A DNA stretch of 11,849 nt, from positions 9,297 to 21,145 of the forward strand of contig DOZZ01000230.1 in the NCBI GenBank assembly GCA_003517725.1, read 5' to 3'. Both the position numbers and the translations under genes were made by a program. The notes below the pieces were generated by a model. The model did not search any database. It had not been told where the DNA came from and worked only from the letters and a program-made list of their open reading frames with translations. This DNA comes from Bryobacterales bacterium (GTDB lineage: Bacteria > Acidobacteriota > Terriglobia > Bryobacterales > Bryobacteraceae). Shown piece after piece: positions 7,091-11,849 of this stretch. Every line of letters starts with the position of its first letter. The stretch's first letter is position 1.

Positions 7091-8172
7091 CCTACTCCGA
7101 ACTGATTGCCGGCGCGGACGACCCGGCCGTTGTCGATAACCAGGTCCAGCATCTTTTCGCTCTGGACGTCATGCCCGGCCTCGTCGCGCAGCGTGTACTT
7201 CACTTTTTTGGTGGCGGTGTCGATGATTTCGCCGGTTGACGAGTAAGCCGACTTACCGTCCAGGCTGAAGCTGAGCCAGCCCACGCAGTCGCGCGCGGCA
7301 ATACTGGTCACCTGTTTCGGCGGCATCACCGTGGCATTGAAGATGTGAATAGCGCTGTTGGCGCAATCGGCCAGCCACAGCTCCTTTTCATCCGGCGTGA
7401 GCGCGATGCCATGGCTGGGGCACCCATGCCGCTTCACCGGGCCCTGCTGGTAGCCGGTCACCTCCACGCGGTAAAGTTTCTTGCCGGTGCGCACATCGCC
7501 CACTTCAAAACCCAGCAGAGCGTTGATGTTGACGAACACCAGTGTGTTGGCGCCGTTCACCGTGAAGGGCCGGATCTGGTTATCGAACGGGCCCACCGTG
7601 GAGGCCACACTGCGCGTCTTTGGATCGGCGACCGAGAGCACCTTCGACTTCAGGCCGGCCAGATAAACGCGCGTGCCATCGGCCGAGTAGATGGTGTTGT
7701 GCGACCCGGATTTCGGCTCAATCACGCCGGTCACGTCACCCGTGGCGGCGTCGACGATGTGCCACGCCGGACCTTCGAGCTGCGGCACATACAAGGTGCC
7801 GCCGTCGGGCGAAATCGCCAGACGGTCGCAGCCACCCTCATATTTCTTCTCCCAAATCTTTTTACCGCTGACGGCGTCGATGGCGATGACGCTGCTCAAT
7901 GAGGAGATGTAGACGCGGCCGGTCCGCGCGCTAGCGGCAATGCCCTTCACGTTCTCCGGTTTTTTGCCGGCAGGCACGTCCCAGGTGGGAATGCGCCGCA
8001 CAAACTTATAGCCGTGGTCGATGTCGAAGACCAGCAGGCCCACGCCGCCGTACTCCACGTAATTGCGCGTGCCGGGGCTGGCCACGTAGAGCAGATGTTT
8101 CGGAGCGGCCTGCATCGGGCCGAGCGCCGCGGCAATCAACAGTAATAAAGTACGCATGGGTTCGGTGGCCAT
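7075..8172 (-). CDS. Secreted YVTN/YncE-like beta-propeller protein
   Basis: About 365 residues, exported. The signal peptide is MRTLLLLIAAALGPMQA; the mature part begins APKHLLYVASPG. The remainder is a series of beta-propeller blades of the surface-layer YVTN type, visible as repeated units such as GVGLLVFDIDHGYKFVRRI, RVYISSLSSVIAIDAVSGKKI, LAISPDGGTLYVPQLEG, TIYSADGTRVYLAGLKSKV and IALTPDEKELWLADCANSAI. No catalytic residues are recognisable, so a binding or scaffold role is most likely. Three starts are possible: the ATGs at 8175 and 8172 have AGG/GGGA upstream, and the ATG at 8157 begins directly at MRTLLLL but has no ribosome binding site. I chose 8172. A longer frame to 8337 would cross the divergent cytochrome gene and is unlikely. 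Confidence 0.85.
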   Translation of the reverse strand: MATEPMRTLLLLIAAALGPMQAAPKHLLYVASPGTRNYVEYGGVGLLVFDIDHGYKFVRRIPTWDVPAGKKPENVKGIAASARTGRVYISSLSSVIAIDAVSGKKIWEKKYEGGCDRLAISPDGGTLYVPQLEGPAWHIVDAATGDVTGVIEPKSGSHNTIYSADGTRVYLAGLKSKVLSVADPKTRSVASTVGPFDNQIRPFTVNGANTLVFVNINALLGFEVGDVRTGKKLYRVEVTGYQQGPVKRHGCPSHGIALTPDEKELWLADCANSAIHIFNATVMPPKQVTSIAARDCVGWLSFSLDGKSAYSSTGEIIDTATKKVKYTLRDEAGHDVQSEKMLDLVIDNGRVVRAGNQFGVGHQPI

Positions 8173-8230
8173 CATATCCCAGCCTGAAGCCAGCAGATCT
8201 CGCCAGCCTTCGTGGCAAGATAACAGCAAT
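8173..8230. promoter_or_regulatory. Divergent gap between propeller and small cytochrome genes
   Basis: A gap of 58 bases separates the divergent starts. The minus strand carries AGG and GGGA just before the propeller start. The plus strand has only a weak AAGA before the GTG at 8231. I see no clear promoter hexamers or operator palindrome, so a regulatory role is assumed from position. Confidence 0.3.
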
Positions 8231-8911
8231 GTGTATCGGCGCCTGGTAACTTTCTTCGCGCTGGCCTGCCTGTCGCTGGCCGCGCATGATCCCATCACGA
8301 CCAAAGTCACGTGGTCGCGCGAAATCTCCCGCATCATGGCCCGGCGCTGCTGGTCGTGTCATCGCGAGGGAGGCACGGCTATGTCCCTCGTCACGTACGA
8401 AGAAGCGCGGCCCTGGGCTAAGGCCATCAAGGAGCAGACGCTCTCGCGCGCCATGCCGCCGTGGGGCGCGGTGAAAGGGTTTGGAGCGTTCCGGGACGAT
8501 GCCGGCCTGACCCAAAGCGAACTCGAGCTCATCGCCGACTGGGTGGAAGGCGGCGCGCCTTTGGGCGATCCCGCTTTTCTGCCTAAACCAACGCCGGCGC
8601 GCGCTGCCGTCCAGCCGCGATTCGAGCAAGAGATTGCCGTCACGGGCGTTCTCAAGTTGGCGCGGCGCGTGACCCTGGTGGGCATTCGCCCGGCGGTGGC
8701 CCAGCGCACTTCGCTGCAGTTGATCGCGCGGCTGCCCGGCGGCCGGGCCGAGCCTTTGCTCTGGCTATATCGCTACGACCCACGCTTCGCGCACGATTTT
8801 TATCTCGCGACGCCCCTCACGCTCCCGGCCGGCACCGTCATCGACGGCGTGCCTGACGCATCGCGGAAGATGATTCTGCTGGTCAATCCAGGTTCTTCAC
8901 CGGCACCGTGA
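8231..8911 (+). CDS. Exported mono-heme cytochrome c protein with a degenerate PHM-like C-terminal domain
   Basis: A 226-residue protein. The GTG start gives a signal peptide (YRRLVTFFALACLSLAA, then HDP). The heme c domain (about 25-112) has CWSCH at 40-44 and the conserved MPPW at 75-78, whose Met75 is a likely sixth heme ligand. This part aligns closely with the N-terminal domain of the fusion protein encoded at 9847 (shared features: SR-(D/E), ARPW/TRPW, LSR-x-MPPW, GAP-x-GDP). Residues 136-210 (VTGVLKLARRVTLVGIRP through LTLPAGTVIDGV) align with the C-terminal copper domain of the same fusion, but its His-x-His segment is replaced by AVAQRTSLQ and the N-terminal copper domain is missing altogether. 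The protein therefore probably carries one heme and no copper. It may be an electron carrier or partner of the full-length enzyme, or a decayed copy. An ATG at 8156 in frame is unlikely because it overlaps the divergent gene. The 3' end overlaps the next gene by 29 bases. Confidence 0.85.
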   Translation: MYRRLVTFFALACLSLAAHDPITTKVTWSREISRIMARRCWSCHREGGTAMSLVTYEEARPWAKAIKEQTLSRAMPPWGAVKGFGAFRDDAGLTQSELELIADWVEGGAPLGDPAFLPKPTPARAAVQPRFEQEIAVTGVLKLARRVTLVGIRPAVAQRTSLQLIARLPGGRAEPLLWLYRYDPRFAHDFYLATPLTLPAGTVIDGVPDASRKMILLVNPGSSPAP

Positions 8912-9755
8912 AGACGGCGGTGTTCACCACTCCCTTGCGCTGGAGTTGAATCCATAGCCGGTACATGCGCGCGCGCGGAAACACCAGGTTGAACTGCATC
9001 TCCGGGCCGCCGCCGGCGCTCCAGGGATGCTCATGGATCAGGTCGATCAGGTCGTCGCTGGCGCCCAGCAGGTGGGCCCATGCGCCCAAATACGGCTCCA
9101 GCCCCTCGCCCGGCTTGATGCGCAAAAAGAGACGCGTCTTCTGACCCGCGATCGGGACCGGCGGATCCGTAACCAGTTCGGCGTGCAGATTGGCCGTGTC
9201 CTTGGGCTGCAGGTCGGCGCTGATCGGGGCCGGTGTTCCTGCGTCGCCCGACGCGATCAACGTTTGCGGCGCCAGTTGCGGCGTGCCCTCCGCCGGGTAG
9301 AAATCGGCGAGCACGCGATAGATGCCCGGCTTCGGCAGAGTCACGTCGAGATGGAAACGATGATCCGCGTCGAGCAACGGATGCTCATGCGCGAACCACT
9401 GCAGGTCGTCGCTCACCAGAAACAGGTGCAGAAGCTTGGTGTGTACTTCGCGGAAACTTTTAACCCGGGCGCCGGTTGCCGGATCCACGATTTCGAGAAA
9501 CAGCCGCGCGGGGCGGCCAGGTGTGAGCGCCGCCGGCTGCGTCGCGATCCTGACCGCGTATTCCCGTGGATCCGCTACCCAGGGGATGAGGGTCATGCCG
9601 CAGCGCGGGCACACGCCCGGGTTGGGCGAGCGCACGTCATGATCCATGGGGCACTCGTAGGCGTCCTCGGCCGCGGGCGGAGACGCCACATTTTGGCCGC
9701 CAAGGGGCAGGCACAGGCAAAGCGCCAGCAGGGGCTTGGTAAAGTTAATATTCAT
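8883..9755 (-). CDS. Secreted heavy-metal-binding-domain protein with duplicated C-terminal domain
   Basis: A 290-residue exported protein with an N-terminal signal (MNINFTKPLLALCLCLPLGG). Residues 33-58 match the heavy-metal-binding domain found at the head of many copper and silver efflux proteins: YECPMDHDVRSPNPGVCPRC, then GMTLIP, with Cys35, Cys49, Cys52 and candidate ligands Met37, His39 and Met54. The rest is two copies of one beta-rich domain (about 80-166 and 205-287). Both contain RLFL, then a SDDL segment, HEHP (123-126 and 241-244) and an IYR/MYR strand. Extra His residues (105, 110, 132, 135, 228) cluster around these motifs. A periplasmic role in binding or delivering copper is plausible from the head domain and from its position between heme/copper genes, but is inference. 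The ATG at 9755 has GGGA six bases upstream. A longer frame from 9941 would run into the divergent gene and mask the signal peptide. Confidence 0.85.
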   Translation of the reverse strand: MNINFTKPLLALCLCLPLGGQNVASPPAAEDAYECPMDHDVRSPNPGVCPRCGMTLIPWVADPREYAVRIATQPAALTPGRPARLFLEIVDPATGARVKSFREVHTKLLHLFLVSDDLQWFAHEHPLLDADHRFHLDVTLPKPGIYRVLADFYPAEGTPQLAPQTLIASGDAGTPAPISADLQPKDTANLHAELVTDPPVPIAGQKTRLFLRIKPGEGLEPYLGAWAHLLGASDDLIDLIHEHPWSAGGGPEMQFNLVFPRARMYRLWIQLQRKGVVNTAVFTVPVKNLD

Positions 9756-9846
9756 ATATGATCCCGCTGGCTGCGATCCCGCCTCCATTATCTCCCGGCA
9801 CTGCCCGAGCTGCCTTGAATGTCCCCTCAGCATAGGTTTGACTAGC
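9756..9846. promoter_or_regulatory. Divergent promoter region between metal-binding protein and cytochrome-copper fusion
   Basis: This 91-base gap is the longest divergent spacer here and is the best candidate for shared control of the two putative metal-related genes. On the minus strand GATAAT (9792-9787) resembles a -10 box at a reasonable distance from the 9755 start, but no good -35 lies 16-18 bases upstream. On the plus strand TTGAAT near 9814 is a possible -35 without a good -10. I found no clear metal-regulator operator palindrome. Confidence 0.35.
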
Positions 9847-11160
9847 ATGCTAACTGTCGCCGCTATGCTGGCCGTGATCGTGGCCGCCGCGCCCTCCGCC
9901 GCGCCCAAAACGTTTTCGCGCGACGTCTGGCCCATTCTCAAAACGCGCTGCGTGAACTGTCATCAAGCCGGTGAAATTGCCCCGATGGCGTTCACCAGCT
10001 ACAAGCAAACCCGCCCGTGGGCCGCGGCCATTCGCGAGGCGGTGCTCTCGCGCAAAATGCCGCCGTGGCACGCCGCGCCCAACGCCGCGCACGCCTTCCG
10101 CAATGACCGCTCGCTGTCGAACGCGGAGATCCAAACCATCGCGGCGTGGGCCGAGAGCGGCGCTCCGGAAGGCGACCCGCTGCCCGCCTATACGCCGCCC
10201 CCGCGGCAGCAAGGCTGGGTCTTGGGCTCGCCCGATAAAGTGGTCGGCATTCCGGGCTTTCCGGTTCCGAAGACTGGACCCTTGCCGTATTCGTTCCTGA
10301 TCGTCCCGCTGCATTTTGAACACGACACGTGGGTCCGCGCGGCCGAGTTCCGCATCGAACATCGCGCCGTGATCCACCACATCAACGCGTTCATCCGGTC
10401 GCCCGGATCCAGTTTCCTGGCAGGCTTTCCAATCGGCCCGATCTTCGTTCCGACCGTAGCGGAGCGGGGCAAAACGCGCGAGGGCGAGCGCCTGTTCGAC
10501 CGCCGCCAGTTGCTGCTCGGCTATGAGCCGGGCTACTTCCCGATGCCCTGGCTGGAGGACGGCGCCAAGCTCATCCCGGCCGGCTCCGACCTGGTTTTCG
10601 AGATGCATTACAACCCCAACGGCACCGAGGTGACCGACCACTCGGAGCTGGCGCTGTATTTCGCCAAAGCCCCGCCCGCCGAACGCGTGGTGGCCATCGA
10701 CACGTTGCGCGATCTGGACTTGCAGATACCGCCGCGCGATCGCGATTACCATTCGAAAGCCACGATGACGCTGGCGCGCCCCGCGCGGCTGCTCTCGATC
10801 CAGCCGCACATGCACTTTCGCGGCAAGAGCATGGCCATCCGCGCGATCTATCCCGACGGCACGCAGTCGGAGCTGTTGAACGTGCCGAAGTACGATTTCC
10901 TGTGGCAGACCACCTATGTTTTGAAACAACCGCTGGAACTGCCGGCCGGTACCGTGCTGGAGTCGGTCGCGGGCTACGATAACTCGCCCGATAACCCGTT
11001 CAATCCGGATCCGAACGACACGGTCAAGTGGGGCGACCAGACCTTCAACGAAATGCACATCGCGTTTCTGGAGCTGGTGATCGAGGCTAAGGGCGATCCG
11101 GATAGTTTGTTCCAGAGCCAGCCGAAGATGATCGGCACGCAGACGTCCGGCAAGCACTGA
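9847..11160 (+). CDS. Exported cytochrome c fused to PHM/DBH-like type II copper monooxygenase
   Basis: A 437-residue protein with a signal peptide (MLTVAAMLAVIVAAAPSAAP). The heme c domain (about 20-112) has CVNCH at 35-39 and MPPW with Met71 as probable distal ligand. The rest matches the two-domain fold of copper type II ascorbate-dependent monooxygenases (peptidylglycine hydroxylating and dopamine beta monooxygenases). Candidate ligands for the first copper are His177-His178 (AVIHHINAF) and His254 (FEMHYNPNG). For the second they are His321 and His323 (QPHMHFRGKSM) and Met403 (FNEMHIAF, equivalent to the NEM/DEM ligand of the animal enzymes). All six expected positions are therefore present. 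The attached heme could replace ascorbate as electron source. The substrate is unknown. I chose the ATG at 9847; an in-frame ATG at 9736 would overlap the divergent gene and put a non-signal leader first. The gene probably forms an operon with the following ThuA-like gene. Confidence 0.88.
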   Translation: MLTVAAMLAVIVAAAPSAAPKTFSRDVWPILKTRCVNCHQAGEIAPMAFTSYKQTRPWAAAIREAVLSRKMPPWHAAPNAAHAFRNDRSLSNAEIQTIAAWAESGAPEGDPLPAYTPPPRQQGWVLGSPDKVVGIPGFPVPKTGPLPYSFLIVPLHFEHDTWVRAAEFRIEHRAVIHHINAFIRSPGSSFLAGFPIGPIFVPTVAERGKTREGERLFDRRQLLLGYEPGYFPMPWLEDGAKLIPAGSDLVFEMHYNPNGTEVTDHSELALYFAKAPPAERVVAIDTLRDLDLQIPPRDRDYHSKATMTLARPARLLSIQPHMHFRGKSMAIRAIYPDGTQSELLNVPKYDFLWQTTYVLKQPLELPAGTVLESVAGYDNSPDNPFNPDPNDTVKWGDQTFNEMHIAFLELVIEAKGDPDSLFQSQPKMIGTQTSGKH

Positions 11161-11170
11161 GCCTTGCCGG
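11147..11170 (+). other. Hairpin straddling the stop codon of the cytochrome-copper gene
   Basis: CCGGCAAG (11147-11154) and CTTGCCGG (11163-11170) form a perfect 8-bp stem with an 8-base loop that contains the TGA stop. No T-run follows, so it is not a standard intrinsic terminator. It lies about 12 bases before the ribosome binding site of the next gene and could protect the upstream mRNA or tune expression across the junction. Confidence 0.45.
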
Positions 11171-11181
11171 GCTGAAAAGAC

Positions 11182-11188
11182 GGGAGAG
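11182..11188 (+). promoter_or_regulatory. Strong ribosome binding site of the ThuA-like gene
   Basis: GGGAGAG lies eight bases before the ATG at 11197. It is the clearest Shine-Dalgarno sequence in the window and fixes that start. Confidence 0.7.
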
Positions 11189-11196
11189 TTTCTAAC

Positions 11197-11849
11197 ATGG
11201 TGAAGACATTCAGAGTTGCCGTATGCAGTGGAGTGATGTTGCTTGGCGGAGTGCTGTTCGCGCAGCAGGCGCCGCCGCGACCTTGCCCGCCGGAGGGATT
11301 CAGCGGAGGATTCAGCCGCGGTTGCCCGCAGAAACAGTTGGCTAACCCAGCCGACATTTCGGCGATGATGGCGGCGCTGCCCGATAAGCCGTTCGCCACG
11401 CCGCAGAGCCTTCGCCATGTACTCGTATTGTGCAGAGCGGCCGGCTGGGTACATACTTCCATTCCGCTGGCGGCGAAGATGGTGGAGTACCTGGGAGACA
11501 AGACGGGCGCGTGGATGACCGATATCACCTACGATGCCGCCATGATTACGCCTGAGAATCTGAAGCGTTATGACGCGCTCTTTCTGGCCAGCACCACCGG
11601 CGAGTTTCTCGACGATCCCAACGATAAAGCGGCGTCCGACTTGCGCCGGCAGGCACTGCTCAACTTTGTGAAGGGCGGCAAGGGCCTGGCGGGTATTCAC
11701 GCGGCGACGGATTCGTACCATACGAGCGGCCGCACCGCGCCCACGGGTACCTGGCCTGAGTTCAACGAAATGATCGGCGGCTTTTTCAAGTTTCATTGGA
11801 GCTACCCGACTCTGATTCCGGTCAAGATTGACGATCCGAGCAGCCCGCT
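11197..11849 (+). CDS. Exported ThuA-like domain protein (partial, C-terminus beyond right edge)
   Basis: The first 217 residues are visible. A signal peptide (VAVCSGVMLLGGVLFAQQ) is followed by a short proline/glycine-rich segment with two cysteines (Cys30 and Cys43). The ThuA domain (glutamine-amidotransferase-like fold, named after trehalose utilisation) starts near residue 73: HVLVLCRAAGWVHTSIPLAA, then RYDALFLASTTGEF, NFVKGGKGLAGIHAATDSYH and FNEMIGGFFKFHW. These are the usual landmarks of the family, including the GIHAATD strand-turn and the HWSYP region. In Acidobacteria and Planctomycetes such proteins are often secreted and linked to sugar breakdown, but the reaction is not established. 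It starts 36 bases after the cytochrome-copper gene on the same strand and is probably co-transcribed with it. Confidence 0.92.
   Translation, partial: MVKTFRVAVCSGVMLLGGVLFAQQAPPRPCPPEGFSGGFSRGCPQKQLANPADISAMMAALPDKPFATPQSLRHVLVLCRAAGWVHTSIPLAAKMVEYLGDKTGAWMTDITYDAAMITPENLKRYDALFLASTTGEFLDDPNDKAASDLRRQALLNFVKGGKGLAGIHAATDSYHTSGRTAPTGTWPEFNEMIGGFFKFHWSYPTLIPVKIDDPSSP

Noticed and set aside
9695..9755. Possible lipoprotein signal in the metal-binding protein (LLALCLCL)
   Set aside because: The residue before each cysteine is Leu, not Gly, Ala or Ser as a lipobox needs. An ordinary signal peptide fits better.
9027..9761. Plus-strand open frame of 244 codons
   Set aside because: It is antisense to the metal-binding-domain protein, which has an intact signal peptide, metal motif and internal repeat.
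11147..11170. Hairpin considered as a rho-independent terminator
   Set aside because: No T-rich tract follows, and a gene with a strong ribosome binding site starts 27 bases later on the same strand.
9850..11796. Minus-strand open frame of 648 codons
   Set aside because: It lies antisense to the cytochrome-copper fusion and the ThuA-like gene, both of which have clear motifs. The product is Arg/Gln-rich with no recognisable domain.

Overview
This window is high-GC bacterial chromosomal DNA with tightly packed genes. I see no tRNA, rRNA, CRISPR array, insertion sequence or prophage gene. The gene content points to Acidobacteriota, most likely the Solibacter/Bryobacter branch: a Tat-exported FG-GAP/ASPIC-UnbV (CRTAC1-like) protein, a ThuA-like protein, secreted YVTN-type propellers, and cytochrome c fused to a peptidylglycine-hydroxylase-like copper fold. 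The assignment is inferred from gene content alone; Planctomycetes or Verrucomicrobia share some of these families.

Layout. On the left (1-1852, minus strand) is a two-component pair: a membrane histidine kinase whose stop codon overlaps the start of a sigma-54-dependent response regulator that runs off the left edge. Divergent from it is a six-domain S1 RNA-binding protein (1898-3637). From there to 9846 the genes alternate strand one by one: CRTAC1-like (minus), GH39-like glycosidase (plus), beta-propeller (minus), small cytochrome c protein (plus), heavy-metal-binding-domain protein (minus). A cytochrome c-copper monooxygenase fusion (plus) then leads into a ThuA-like gene (plus, cut by the right edge). 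All three convergent pairs overlap at their 3' ends (by 4, 16 and 29 bases). The four divergent gaps are only about 20 to 90 bases long.

How the genes may work together. Every product from 3634 rightwards has an export signal, so this is an envelope or secreted gene set. The right third is the most interesting part. A mono-heme cytochrome domain is fused to a two-domain copper monooxygenase fold that keeps all six expected copper-ligand positions. A second gene 1.6 kb upstream encodes the same heme domain joined to a shortened copper-fold remnant that has lost its ligands. Between them, divergent from the full-length enzyme, lies a secreted protein with a Cys/Met/His metal-binding head and a duplicated domain carrying a HEHP motif. 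I propose a periplasmic heme-copper oxidation module with its own metal-handling partner. The individual domain assignments are well supported by motifs; the joint function and the substrate are inference.

Several long open frames lie antisense to the real genes. They reflect high-GC codon bias and are not annotated. Several starts were moved inward to GTG or internal ATG codons, because the longest frames run into divergent neighbours and hide the signal peptides.
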